From Glebionis coronaria (Eukaryota; Streptophyta; Magnoliopsida; Asterales; Asteraceae), in the NCBI GenBank assembly GCA_025667525.1, contig CM046876.1, positions 85,291,512-85,355,511 on the forward strand: a stretch of 64,000 nucleotides of DNA, read 5' to 3'. A program made the position numbers and the translations under genes. The notes below the pieces were generated by a model, which did not search any database, was not told the DNA's origin, and worked only from the letters and a program-made list of their open reading frames with translations. How positions within the stretch are numbered: position 1 is the first letter of the stretch; every line of letters starts with the position of its first letter. Below are positions 13,256-26,777 of this stretch, piece after piece.

Positions 13256-16200
13256 TATAACATCCAGTATTTTTGGTTAATGTAATATCCATGTTCATAA
13301 ATAAAAAGCTTATTTTTAATCAGAAATTTTTTCATTTTCACTATACTACATGACTGAATTATGGATCTCACTGTCACAAATGCCACATCAACATATGACT
13401 ATATGTTTTAAACATTATGTATATATCAAGTCTGAGTTCTAAAAGTTATCATATGAATAAACAATAAATAAGAACAACTCAAATATCACAAGGATACCTA
13501 AATTCCCATAGAAACCCTAGAAATATCTTATAAACTAATATTTCAAGCAATGTAATATCAAAATGACAATGTACTACTATTAAACACTCTACACTAATTC
13601 TAATCCACCATATAAAGAAAAGTTAAATAATCACAAAACACTAATATTCACTAATCACAAGCTAATTACAAGAAAATGACCTAAAACCAAGATTAGCAAA
13701 TAAAATCCAACCTATAATGAATTAGACTCTAATCTTTTGCAACCAAAACATAAAACTCAACTAAGTATCATAATATGATCATACAAATATCATGAACCAA
13801 GTTACAAATTATTAAAGCATAAAGTACAAGTTTTCAAAGCATAGAACCTTAATCTTATTTAAATAACCCTAGAATATGATCAACTCATATAAACCCTCAA
13901 ACTAAGCATGTAGAACCCATATAAGTCAGAAACATACTATATAAGACTTATAATTAGTGTACATTAAGATATAAACCCTAATTACCCAAGTTAGAAAATC
14001 ATTAGGATTAATGACCCAAAAACCCTAATATTAAAAAATCTACATGGAATCGTCAGATAGTTCTTTTTGGACAAGTCTACAAATACTTATAGGACTTCAT
14101 TAAGATTATAAGATGATATTAAGAAAATTTACAAGTAACATAATGCACAAGGTACAAGATTTCAATGCATGACTTGTAAATTAGGTCAAAATAGGTATTT
14201 TCACTCTTTATACATGTTTACCTAAACTAAACCCTTAAACCAAGTGTGAGAACTCACAGGACACTTAAGACACAATGTATAGAACCTAAATAAAGTTTAC
14301 ATCAGTAGCTAAGTGGAGGATAATCACATTTACTAAGATTAAACCCTAGATCATTAGAAAACCCTAATCTACAAATGTATACTTCCCATTTTCAGATCAA
14401 ACATGTGTTAAACTTCAAACCAATGACCCAAATCTATTAAATAGAATTTATAAACCCTAATTAATCCCTAATCATTAACTAATCACTTTCCTAAATCCCT
14501 AATCACCAAATACACAAAACATAAGTTACAAGCCCTAGATTTAGGATCTAGTTTTGTATTTTCCCTCTAAAACATATTTTCAAACCATTTCCCTCCATTA
14601 AAATATTAAAAACCTGATATTTATTTATCCTAAGATATTTTATGAGTATGAAAAGTAGGTGGATCACCTCCTTGCTTGCTACACATCACCATTCATATCT
14701 GTATGTTGTCGTGACTCATTTTAGACCACAAGGAAGGATTAGGACTAAGCTACAAGCTAAGAACTTGTTTAGATCTTCACTAGCCTTCATTAGTCACCCC
14801 TATATCTATCTTACACGTTTGAATGCATAACTTGGAGGCTAAGGGTCAAAACAATTATAAATAGGGGCGTATGTCTTCATTTGAAACTTGCACCCCATTT
14901 CCTTTGTATCTCATACCCATTCTCCATTTAAACCTCTATATACATCTTAGGACATCCCAACAAGACCAAAAACCAGGTCTATAAGCTAGCCATTGAAGCT
15001 CTTGAAGCTTTGATAGCAAGTTGTGTTCATAAGAAGCCGTAAGGAGCCATTTTGGAGCTACCTAGGTAAATCTATGTTAACCAAGGCTTTGATCTTGTTA
15101 TGAAGTTTAATTAGACTTGTTATAATGCTAAAACTATGTTAGAAAGATAATCCAAAAGAAACTAAGTCATTTCATCATTTTAAATGAAAGTTATAAGTTA
15201 AAGATGTCTTAAAACCCTAGTTTTGTAATTTACATAAAATAAAGAGCAAAAGCCCATTTCAAAAGCCATAATTCTGAAGAAATGTTTTTATTATGATTAT
15301 AAATGTGTTCACAAACTTCTTTTTCAAATCCTAGATCATTTGGATCATTTTTGAGCTTGTTATGTGATTTTTACAAGTTAAGGGACTAAAACTATCAATT
15401 CTGAAACTATTTATCATTTTGGGCCAAAAGTGTCATTTTATGAAAGTAAAATCTATAAGAATAAATTTTGTAAATTTTAAGACCCTAAGGTTAAATAATG
15501 AAGGTTTAAATTGCAATTTATGAAACTATATACTTAAAGGGTAAAAAGTGTAATTACACCAAACTATAACAACTAGGACTATTTTTGTCAACATTGAAAC
15601 TCAAAATTTAAATAAAATATGTTGTGTCATGTTAGTAGGGAGCTTTGTACAAAGATGTTCCATCTCGATATTACGTTCTGACTGAGTGGTTGGGTTTACG
15701 ACTTAAAGTGCCCTCGCTCCTCAAACGTTTATAGAATGGCTTCTGAGTATGACGACCCGAACAGTGATACTATTACTCCAAAAAATTAATTCAATCAAAT
15801 AATGTTAATTAAAGAGAATGAACTCAGAGACTAACACTTGATATATATGCATATTGTGCGTCAGTCCAGATTCCGTGAGAAGGTTGTGATTGTATAATCA
15901 AAAGACTCTATACGCTAAGGTGAGTTTGTAGCCTCACATTTTAAAAGCTTACAAACAATTTGAAAACCCGTGAGGGGGATATATGCAAGACTAGAATACA
16001 AGTGTTTTTGTATGCTGCCTATATGATTATTGACACTATGTTTACTTGTTGCCATCCAAAGTCCTTTTTCAATCGTGAACCGCTAATCATTTAATGAGCG
16101 CTAATATCGTGAATAGTACCATTGAAGACTGACATCTCCTATATGGGCAAGTCGCACTTGCTAGCAGCTAATGGTCTATTCCTAGGCTAAACAGATATAC

Positions 16201-16684
16201 TTTATTTTGCATAACTCAGGATAGTCTCGTAATCTTCCTGCTTAAGGGTAATTTATTGGATTTTTCTGATAATCCTAGTCGCGGGTCATGAGCTAGTGCA
16301 ATAAGAATCGATGAATTTAAAACTGGGTGTATAACAGTGTACCCCGAGAGTCATACTTGTATTCAAATGATGTTTAAAACCTATAAATTCACTCAACCTT
16401 TGTGTTGACTTTAAGCATATATCTTAGGTGAATGAAGATTGGCGTGCTACGAAGGGTTGTGTCTTGAATAAGTTATCATTCTATCAATAAAACTAGATCT
16501 TTGGGAAACCTGTGTTTGTAGGGTGTATGTACAGTTGTTTATTAAACTCTTATTTAAATAAATGAATGATACCATTTGTTATATAAATGTCTTTTTAGCA
16601 TTTTCTATTATTGTGACTATGGTACTATGGAGTAATACCCCTGATCAATGTTCCGCTGCGTAAAGGTAAAATGAGGGTGTTACA
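13256..16684 (+). repeat. 3' LTR (about 3.4 kb) of the Tekay-like gypsy element
   Basis: A purine-rich tract at 13240-13255 (AAATAAAGGGGAGAGA) follows the pol fragment. The LTR then begins TATAACATCC, an apparent decay of TGTAACATCC, and ends GAGGGTGTTACA at 16684. A TATA-like TATAAATAGGGG near 14857 probably marks the U3/R boundary. The GAGGGGGATATATGC motif near 15973 is shared with the other two Tekay-like LTRs in the window. The next base begins LINE sequence, so the element sits within a LINE copy. Confidence 0.82.
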
Positions 16685-18361
16685 CCAACCATTCTAATCT
16701 GATCAGTAGGGTGGATGTAGGAAATCCGATTATGCAGATTTCTCACTTTTTTATGCGGGTGACGTTGTCTTGGTGACAGAGTGGAATCGGGTGCAAAAGG
16801 AAAATATTCTTCGTGTTCTAAACGTATTCTTCTTGGCATCAGGATTACGTATTAATATCAATAAATCAAATGTGTTTGGAATCGGGGTCTCTATAATGAT
16901 GAAACTGATGATATGACGCGTCCTATTGGGTGCTTGCTGAGATCCATCCCGTTTACGTATCTTGGACTCCCTGTTGGGTCTAATATGAATCATTTAGCTC
17001 ATTGGAATGGTTTGATTGAGAAGTTAAAGTCGAGATTATCTAATTGGAAGGCTAATTTACTTTCCATTGGTGGTAGATCAACTCTTGTAAAGGTGGTATT
17101 GGGAAGCATCGGTATCTATTACATGTCAATATTTAAGGTTCCAGAAATATTATTAGATATTGAAACACTTCTTGCCAACTTCTTATGGGGAGGGAATGCA
17201 GAATCTAAATGCATGATTTAGGTAAAATGGGAAAAAGTTTTAGCTGCACATGCAAATGGTGGTTTGGGACATCGAAAGTTTAAAGGCTTTCAACCTTGTG
17301 CTTCTCCAAAAATGGCGTTGGAGGCTGGCTAAAATCCGGACATGTTATGGGCTCAAATTATCTATGCAATTCATCGGGAGGATGCGGGTTTTGGTCATGA
17401 TCGGTGTAAAACAAATGGCTTGTGGAAAAAAATTGTTGATTCCACCACTCATTTACACTCGAGTGGTATTGTTCTTTTAGAAATGTTGAGATATAATTTC
17501 GGTTATGGGACGAAGATTCGATTTTGGAAAGATATTCGGATTGGAGATACTCGTCTCATGCATCGATACAACATATTATTTAGGCTGGACCTAGATCCAG
17601 ATTGTGTTGTTATTGATCGGTTTGTGAATGGGAATTGGAATATGAAGTGGTCTAGATCAATTATTAATCTAATTAGTTTAAACACGGAATTGGAGCATAT
17701 CTCAAGTTTTACTGGCAAAGACGAACTGAGGTGGGATCTTGGCAGAAGTACTACATTCACGGTAAAAGAAACGAGGGAGCATATTGATGATAACATTCTT
17801 CCAACGCTCGATCCTCCTACTATTTGGTGTAAAATTATTCCGAGAAAGGTGAACATTTTCTTATGGAGGTTCCTTCTGGAAAGACTTCCTATTCGTCTAA
17901 ATCTCTCGAAACGAGGTTTGGATATTCCATCAATTATGTGTCCGGTATGTTAGAACAAGGTGGAACCAAATGATCATATCTTTTATACATGTGAAGTGGC
18001 TGCAAGCATTTGGCGTCTAGTCAACGTGTGGTGTGGTATTCAATTCTCAAATATGTTGTCGTCTTTAGTATGGACATCGTGGTGAATAGTCTTAGGAATT
18101 CTAATGATTACAAGAATCAAATTCATGTGATCGTGTCTACCACTTGTTGGATCATTTGGAAATATGGAATTCAGTTACATTCGACTCTCAAAAAATGAGG
18201 AAGTGTGACTTGTTAGACGATATTAGACATTTTTTCTTTTACTTGGTTGTATGGTAGAAATTTTAATTGTTTAGCTTGGCATGATTGGCTTAAAAAACTA
18301 TTGTAATTTTTCTTTAGCTTCTTGCTAGTTGACTTTTAATGTATTTACTGTTCAAAAAAAA
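16685..18361 (+). pseudogene. 3' half of an L1-type LINE: RT C-terminus and zf-RVT domain
   Basis: Translation in shifting frames gives the end of a non-LTR reverse transcriptase. The catalytic YADD position reads YAGD (about 16752-16763). It is followed by FLASGLRIN and FTYLGLPVGSNMNH, both typical of plant LINE polymerases, then the thumb region (LSNWKANLLSIGGRSTLVK) and a zf-RVT tail with CPVC near 17938. Stops at 17219-17221 and 17951-17953 and a shift near 17340 break the frame. A short A tail at 18354-18361 ends it. The 5' part is lost at the Tekay LTR junction. Confidence 0.88.
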
Positions 18362-19693
18362 GATGGAACTTTTGTGTGTTGATAAGTATGACAATTGATT
18401 AGTATGGCTTTGTGGGTGAGTGACATTTATTATAGGGATATTAATTTTTTTTTACCTCTAGACAAAGGGTGCATACTTCATATAATTCATAATATGAAAT
18501 GTTTTAAAAATGTCTCAAGGCGATCGAGACAATCAAAGTAACCGAGGCAACCTATCTCCCCTGCATGACAAGTGTTGATTGGGAATAGGGAGGCGACCGA
18601 GGCAACCTATCTCTCATGCGTGATACGTGACAAGGTTGCCTTAGTTGTCTCGATCTTTCGAAAAAATGAAAATTGTGGACCCAAAAAGGTATGCACCTTT
18701 TATCTGGGGGTGAAAAATGCAAATACCTTTTTATTATGGTATCATTTTGCATATTTGAATGTGCAAATGAAAATAAAAATGCATCGACCAATTCCTTTCA
18801 TCTATACTACATATAAAAGAGATTAATATATCTCTCATATTAATTATTTAAGTAGTACATATTCATATGCATACTATACAAGCAATTTATACTAGAAATT
18901 TATATTTAAGTAACACAAATATATATCCACATTGTACAAGCTTATTGTACAAGCTTATATAGCACGCCGGTTATAAAAACTTGAATTAAATGATGTCATT
19001 ATGATTATATTCATTATTAATTAATTTAATAAAAACATGTTAAAAAATGATTAAAGTTCAAAGAATTAATATTTAATGGCTCGTGATATACTTATTTACT
19101 AAATTTTTCGTCATGTGTAAAGTCGTTATCTAAAAGAAACATATAATTGAAGAATAGCGCTCGCTAAAAATATGATTACAAGATACCTGCCGCTGCATTA
19201 TGCGGGTACCGTGTTAGTTTTACATAGATCATGATCGGATCTTGAAGAGTCTAAAAAAAGAACTCATTTTTATATCGAATGTCAAATCACAAATTAATGA
19301 AATCGTGAGATCTAATCGACTGTTAACTTGACTCTCCATTTTCATCAATTCGTAACTTCTTGGTTTAAGTCTGTGTGGTATATAGAAAATCATACTTATT
19401 CAAAAAAAAGCTAAATAAACAAGTACACAAACCAAAAGATGAAAGTTAGTTTTTTGTGTGAAAACTTTGATGCCACATGAAAGCTACGTAATCTAGGACA
19501 AACAGAAAGTAAGTGTCAAAAGTCATTGCAATTTGTGGTTTTGTTTGTTTTTTTGTCAAGGTACAATAATTTTATAATTTTATACTAGTAATAAACAATT
19601 CAATACGGATTACATCATTTACAAGACTCTAGAACTTGGCACAAAGGGCCCTCTACGTAAAGCTTGAGTAAGGAGTTTTTTTTTCCACTAAAT
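18362..19693. other. Intergenic, no gene seen
   Basis: AT-rich sequence without a supportable gene. A local imperfect duplication lies at 18530-18630, where the word GAGGCAACCTATCTC occurs twice about 55 bases apart. Open frames at 18552-18826 overlap it on both strands and look incidental. Confidence 0.6.
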
Positions 19694-20145
19694 TGTTAGA
19701 ATTTTGGTGGATCATAATATCTGAGAGTCGTGTTAAATACTTTCAGATCAAAATATTTTGATGGTTCTATCGAAATCTCTAATCAGATAAAACTCAGAAA
19801 TTGAACAGTGAATGTGTTTTTGTTGTTATGATCCAGAACCAGAAAACCAAAAGGCTATATGACCAAAAAACGTCTGTTAGGTTATAACTGTCAAAAGCAG
19901 TTTTAATCTCCAAAACCGACACTTTTCACAACGGGCAGAAGAAGGTCCAAACACCCAGCCAGGGGCGCTGCCCCCGGACCCCTGTCGTACAGGGGCTTCG
20001 CCCCCGTATGATAACCGTAATAATGTCATACAAGTGTGCACTCCGCACAACCCTGACTTGATGAACGTTTATCACGATTACACATTGGTTAACTAAATCA
20101 ATCCATTACACTTAAATTACATTAGTAATACAAAAATCACCAATA
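19694..20145 (-). mobile_element. Solo LTR of a copia-type element, TSD TAAAT
   Basis: The 452-base unit is flanked by TAAAT at 19689-19693 and 20146-20150. In - orientation it starts TATTGGTGATTTT (TG decayed to TA) and ends CTAACA. It shares with the copia LTR at about 59690-60281 the TTGGTGATTTT start, the word GTGCGGAGTGCACA and a GC-rich module of short inverted repeats (19970-20008). There is no internal sequence beside it, so it most likely arose by LTR-LTR recombination. It sits about 490 bases upstream of the first receptor kinase. Confidence 0.8.
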
Positions 20146-20631
20146 TAAATTGCATGAATGAGAAAAAAAATGGAAACAAATATTATTTTAATATTTAAAT
20201 TTTATTAAATCTTCCATATATAAGACAACTAAAACTTCTCTCTATATTATGATGTTCTAAATGTGATGTCCACCTTTCATATGAAGAAGAAAAAGAAAAC
20301 AGACACTAAGTTAACTTATTAACTTTAACATTAGTAAATTATTTAGCTTAACCTATTTTGACAGAGATAGAACATAACTCAAAATTGACCCATTTATAAC
20401 GTGTCAACATTGTCAGCTGTAGCAATATTAGTTGAAAAACCAATATAAATTTCAAAAAGTAACGTTGAAAGCGTGTATGGACTGTGATTGGTCTAAGGTT
20501 ATTACACACGTTTGACTTTAAAAAGAAGACCCCTGACTTTTGAAAATGTCTAGTTTCATCATGCAGAAAATATGCTATTCTTCATTCAAAAATCTAAAGA
20601 ACAGCAAAAAAAGAGCTAATATTTGTGAGAA
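20146..20631 (+). promoter_or_regulatory. Upstream region of the first receptor kinase
   Basis: About 490 bases separate the solo LTR from the start codon. From about 20330 on it is clearly related to 26440-26777 upstream of the second kinase: the words TTGACCCATTTA, GTGTCAACAT, GTCAGCTGTA and GTTGAAAG occur in the same order. The kinase duplication therefore included at least 300 bases of promoter. I cannot pick a single TATA box with confidence. Confidence 0.55.
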
Positions 20632-23600
20632 ATGAAAAGCGTTCGTTTGTTGCTGTTTGTCTCCACCATTTCTACACTTTTGTTAACCTCAACAGCGATA
20701 AGCACCATTACTGCAAACCAAAACCTAACTGATGGCCAAACCTTAGTTTCGGACGATGAAACTTTCGAAATGGGATTCTTCAATCCCTCCAATGATTCTC
20801 GTAATCGGTATTTGGGAATATGGTATAACAAAATCGCTGTCAAGACTGTCGTATGGGTTGCTAATAGAGAAACTCCACTTACTGATAACTCAAGTGTGTT
20901 ATTACTTGATGGTGAAGGAACTCTAATCCTCTTTAATAGTACAAATAGGAGGGTCTGGTCATCAAATTCATCGGTTATCGGAAATAATCCAGTTGCACAG
21001 ATTCTAGATACGGGAAATCTTCGTATCAGGAATTCAAATGATAATGATCCCGAGAATTACTTGTGGCAAAGTTTTGATTATCCTAGTAATACAATCTTAC
21101 CAACCATGAAATCCGGAAAGGACTTTGTAAGAGGTCTAGATAGACATTTAACATCATGGAAGGCTGCTGATGATCCTTCACCTGGTGACTATACAAATAG
21201 ATTTGATTCAGAGGGATACCCGCAAATTCTTGTGTTGAAAGGTTCTGAAGTGCAGTATAGCTCTGGGCCATGGAACGGGTTGCGGTTTATTGGGATGCCT
21301 AGTTTAAAAACAAATGATATTTACACGTTTGAGTATGTGTTCAATGAAAAGGAACTTTATTACAGGTATGAGCTTGTTAATAATTCCATTGTATCGAGAC
21401 TTATTCTAAGCACAGACGGGGTTCTACAACGGTCTATTTGGGTTGAACGGACGCAAGAATGGGTGCTTTATCTGTCTGGACGAACGGATAACTGTGACCG
21501 TTATGGATTATGTGGTCCATATGGTATCTGTAACATTAACGATTCCCCTACTTGTGGATGCTTAAGAGGATTTGATCCGGCATTCCCGGATGAGTGGAGA
21601 AGAGCAGATTGGTCAAAGGGTTGTGTGAGGAAGGTTCAGTTGAACTGTGATGGTGGAGATGGGTTCATTAAGCATTCAGGCGTGAAGGTGCCAGATACAC
21701 GGAAAACATCGTTTAATGCGAGTATGAATCTTGAAGAATGTAAGGAAGTATGCTTGAGGAACTGTAATTGTACAGCTTATGCTAACTTAGATATTCGATT
21801 AGGTGGAAGTGGATGCTTGATTTGGTTGGATGATTTAATTGATATCCGAACATATGCTGAAGATGGGCAAGATATCTACGTTCGAATGGCTGCCTCAGAA
21901 TTACGTAAGAAAGTTGACATTAATTTCAAATTATTCTATGTATGTATGTGAATTGAAGGTTTAGTTAACTTTATTTTATTTTATGCAGCCGAAATGGCAG
22001 CTAAATCAAAGACGAGAGTGAAAATTATAGTCATTCCCGTACTCGTTGGATTGACTTTGCTACTCGGCATATGCTTGTTTATTTACAAGAGAAGGAAACC
22101 GAATAATAATGGTAGTGCCTTTGGCATATCCGATACCTTGATTAATCATTTCATATGTCCTTATTCTTTTTGTTTTGTGTTGTTTTGTTAGGAATTATAA
22201 ACAGGTCATATCCACAAGAAAGTTACTAATGGTGTAATTATGTTTTTCAGATTTAAGTACCCTTGTTCATGAAAACACCTATGTCAATAATGAGAACAAA
22301 AGGGAAGATTGGGAATTGCCATTGTTTGACTTCAGCAGAATAATCAATGCAACAAACAACTTTTCAGATAGCTGCAAACTTGGAGAAGGTGGTTATGGTC
22401 CTGTCTACAAGGTACTATATACTCTTATATTTTGGTACCATGTCTACATTGGTATGATTCACTATATACAATCTTAGCTAGAACTGCCAACCCTGTTATG
22501 TATCTAGATTGATCAACTGAACGTTGTACTCGGGTCAAACTTAACTGAAGTTGAATAATAGTACCATCTTCCTATACCAAATGCAAATTGATTTTCAGGG
22601 AAGGTTGGAGGATGGGAAAGAAATCGCTGTGAAGAGGAACTCAGGAATATCGATACAAGGACTGGATGAGTTCCAAAACGAGGTTCAGTGTATTGCTAAA
22701 CTACAGCACCGAAACCTTGTGAAGCTTTTAGGATGCTGCATTGGTGAAGAGGAAAGGATATTGATCTATGAATACATGCCCAATAAAAGCTTAGATTCTT
22801 TCGTTTTTGGTGAGCTTCTCTTCTAATCTAATTACTACGAGTTACATTTTGCTCTTAATACTTATCTCTATTGTTAGTCATCATGGATATGGGATGTTAT
22901 AAACTGTAAGAACTGATGCATCTGATATAATGAGCAGATGAAAGAAAGAGAAGGTCATTGGACTGGTCCAAGCGCTACAGCGTTATAATTGGGATTTCAA
23001 GGGGACTTCTCTATCTTCATCAAGACTCGAGACTAAGAATCATTCACAGAGATCTAAAAGCAAGCAACATACTACTTGATAAAGAGATGAATCCGAGAAT
23101 TTCAGATTTCGGTTTGGCAAGAAGTATGGAAGGAAGTGACACCTCAGCAAATACAAAAAGAGTAATGGGAACCTAGTAAGACTTCCTGTTAACATTATTT
23201 ATAAACTCAACTTCAACCGTATCTATCTAAAAGCTAACTGATTTGTCCATTAACTTCCTTCAGTGGTTACATGGCACCTGAGTATACCATTGACGGGATA
23301 TACTCCACAAAAACTGATGTCTTTAGCTTTGGCGTATTGGTATTAGAGATAGTAAGTGGAAAAAGAAACAGAGGATTTCAAGATGCTAATCATGATCTCA
23401 ATCTTCTTGGACATGTAAGTTACACATAATTTTCTTTCTAATCACAACAAAAGTCTCTACTTTAGTTAAGAATACTTCTAACATGATAATACATCATTTT
23501 GGTACCGCACAAATTATTTTAAGTACTGACATGACGTCTATTACTCAGGCGTGGAGGCTTTACAATAACAGGAAGCATGTGGAGCTCATTGACAGCATTA

Positions 23601-23854
23601 TCAACGGGCCCTACCTTGAATCAGAAGTGAGCCGGGCAGTTCACATAGGTTTACTATGTGTGCAAAAGTATCCTGAAGACAGACCAGACATGCCTACGGT
23701 GGTTCTCATGCTAGGTAGCCAAATTCCGTTGCCTGAACCTAAACAGCCTGGTTTCTATACCGAAAGAAGACCAAAGGAAGCAAACTCGTCATCTTATAGT
23801 TCTGGATCGAGTTCATACAACCACTTATCCGTTACATATCAGCAACCTAGATAG
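20632..23854 (+). CDS. G-type lectin S-receptor-like Ser/Thr kinase (SD1 type), copy 1
   Basis: Seven exons with GT-AG introns: 20632-21904, 21989-22111, 22251-22411, 22599-22809, 22938-23175, 23264-23414, 23549-23854, giving 820 residues, the normal family length. Order: signal peptide (1 to about 24), bulb-type lectin domain with [10 protein letters not shown]-locus glycoprotein domain ([10 protein letters not shown]), EGF-like CGPYGIC region, PAN domain (about 339-410), membrane span about 437-457, kinase. Kinase motifs are complete: Gly loop GEGGYG 510-515, Lys531 in IAVKR, HRD 626-628, DFG 646-648, MAPEY, and a conserved C-terminal tail. A plasma-membrane receptor that phosphorylates Ser/Thr; its ligand is unknown. 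The start is the first ATG before a good signal peptide, matching copy 2. I see no breaks. Exon sizes 211, 238, 151 and 306 recur in all three kinases here. Confidence 0.95.
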
Positions 23855-26440
23855 TAAAAACCTATTCTTTATACACATTTCTTTACACTATATCTACAAG
23901 GATATGCTATATTCGGTTTATGATATATGTACATAAGATGATGCTTCTGTTCATTTAAATATAAGAGGTGATTCTGACTTCTTGAATATATTTTCATAAG
24001 ATGATGCATCTGTTCATTCAATTACGTAATGCTTGGGGAAACCATTTTTCAACTTTTAAATTTTACAGAATAAGTATTTTGTGGAGATAACCATCAAATT
24101 TTGCAACTTCTAAACTTGGTGGGACTGATCGGGTTTCGAAAATATAATACACGATTTGATTTGACACGTTATTTGACCATTTGAAACTACAATTTGATCT
24201 TACCACAATGTAGCATATCGTTAATTAACTGTCGTTAAGAAAATTCCGTCGCTATACGCAGGTAACCCTCTAGAATATAACATGTGCATGTGTTATTATG
24301 AAAAACTGTGTTGGTTAGTGCTTTTGTGTGTTTTGGGTGTTTTATGGATCAAGTTATGATGATGCTTCCTTGGCTATGATAATTTGATCATCCAGTAAAT
24401 TGCATGTCTGGCTATGCGGAAAATTGGATGGTACAAATTGCAACCCTTTTCATTAGCCAGTATGAATGTCACTGATTTTGCAGCCAACGTAATATCAGAA
24501 CCGAAACAGAAACAGCTTTGCAACTTGGAATATAAATAAGGAATTCATTTCGTTTTTGTATAAAACGATTTTTTTTATTGGATTCCGTTGCAGCCAAATA
24601 ACGTGGGTTTTTCTTGCTCTAATTTTTAGCGGTATTTGTTGGCTGTGATGGTTTGGTCGTCCGGTGGTTCATGGTTCTGGCATTGCAAAAGATCGGATGA
24701 CGTTAGATGCGACCGTGGTTTTGAAACCACATGATATTTCGGTCGCCTATAGGATTGGCGTGGGAGGAAAGGTTGAAATGCCCCTTTCCCGACTTTAAAA
24801 TTTGACCAAAAACATAATAATTTCAACCTTTACGCGGAAACTGCTTGACCAGAATCGATCTTTCGTTACATTTGAAATATAATTTTATAGTTCTATAAAG
24901 GATGACACCTTGAAAGTATTTTTATCGGAAAGTAGACTCAAATACCCCTCCAACGATATAAAGCTCGACTTCTAACAAGCCACGGTTCATTTTATACACA
25001 ATAAACATAATAACAGAAATGTTGAAAAGGTACCATACGTCTGTATGGTGAACCACAATACGGCTGTATGTGATCATACAGTTGTATGCTTAAGTAGCAT
25101 ATGGTCGTATGGTCCTTCCACAGAATCTGCTCAAAACCATTTCTGGAGCATACGGCCGTAACTCGTAAGCATCAACGCTATACGGGTGTATTGTCTGACC
25201 TGAACTTTTTAAGAAATAAACACTTAACACAATTTTCCAGAAAAAAAAAGTATTTCCAGAATCATTTGTGTTCAAAGTGACTCATGAACACATACTTTAC
25301 GGGGTTTACCAAACATCAGTTTTAACCCGTTCACATATACTTTAACATACGACTATAACAAATGAACTTGACCCGCTTTGACTTCAACATGTACAAAGTA
25401 ATTGACACTTGGGTACGACGTTAAAAAACCGTTTGTGACACTTAAACCTTTAACTTGGGGTTTTAACATTACCATGAGCTCGGTTCTACAATTAAGCTCC
25501 TAACGTGGGGCAACTAAGGCAACCTAAGAATATTTAGTATTACTTTTTTTTTGACAAGTGTCAAATTTTTTCCAAAATTATCCGGTTACCGTGTTACCCT
25601 GAACTCTCTTTTGAGAAGAAATATATAATGGAGATATTTTTGGAGTAAGGTATTTGGACACTTTTGAGAAATTTTTCCATGCAGAAAATACACAAACCTT
25701 AATAACAACCGAAGTATACTATATAGTGTTCGTAGGTTGTAAAGAACATAGGTATAATTTGGGGAAATATTATTTGATATTGGTAGTATTATTATATTAG
25801 GAATTTTAACACATTAGTTAAGTTAAAAAGAGCATTACATCTTGATATGTATAAAACTACTTCAGGGAGGTTCAGAGATGGTGTCATGGTGGCCTTACAA
25901 AAGCCATCCAATATGATCCGCGACCAGCAAATGATGAATCCAATGAATTATATGTCCATCAAAGTCTTAGGTGACCTCTCTAGGTGTTGCATACATGGTC
26001 CTAAGAGTGTATATGCCTCATCAAAAGTCCTATTGAAAATTCAAATCGATATTGACAGAACCATAAATGTAGAGCAGCTGTGCAGTGACCTTTACTGCAT
26101 GAAATCAAATATTCGTTAAAAGATAAAAGGTCCATTGGCCTAATTAGGGCATCCAGTGGTCCGTCTTAACCCCACCAGAGAGGAGGCAAGACATTTATGT
26201 ACAACTTTGAAAAACATTACTTTGATTTGATAAGGTCAAACCATGTAACTCTGGTGAAATGGGTCGGGCGATGTATGAAGTATGAACACCTTCTAACAAT
26301 ATTTTAAAAGTCATAAACTGTGAATGTGCTAAACAAAACTATAAAAAGTATGTTGGTAACTTCATTTTATGAAGCAAGCAATTTAAGAACTTCTTGTTGT
26401 ATCTGAGAAAGTAGTCCTAATGACTTTACCCCTCTGAGCG
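23855..26440. other. Intergenic between the kinase pair, old repeat remnants
   Basis: No supportable gene. Just after the kinase, a phrase around ATAAGATGATGC is duplicated (about 23934 and 23997). From about 24620 to 25640 the sequence reads like a decayed LTR, including six imperfect palindromes of the form CATACGGCCGTATG at 25030-25195. A frame of 90 codons at 25847-26119 has no recognisable domain and is probably chance. Confidence 0.5.
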
Positions 26441-26777
26441 GTTTCTTAATTTTAGTAAATTATCTAGTTTAACCCATTTTGACAGGTTAGATATACAGCC
26501 TAACTCAAATTGACCCATTTACATGTAATGTGTCAACATCGTCAGCTGTAACTATCTGAGTTAAATATCCAATGCTTAAATTCCAAAAAATAATGTTGAA
26601 AGTGTGTACCGACTCTGATGGGTATACCGTTAATACTTAATAGACAAACTTGACATTAAAAGGAAGACCATGCACGTATGTTATCCTTACAAACAAAATC
26701 TAAAGATATCAGCAAAAAAGAGCTATTATTTTGAGGGGTGTGCTAACGGAAATAACATAGCGAAGTAATTGTGAGAA
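26441..26777 (+). promoter_or_regulatory. Upstream region of the second receptor kinase
   Basis: Related to the region before copy 1, with the same order of words (TTTTGACAG, TTGACCCATTTA, GTGTCAACATCGTCAGCTGTA in part, TGTTGAAAG) and the same GTGAGAAATGAA context at the start codon. Several small insertions and deletions separate the two, so their expression could already differ. Confidence 0.55.

Noticed and set aside
25847..26119. 90-codon + frame between the tandem kinases
   Set aside because: No domain, no splice partners and no repeat context; likely chance.
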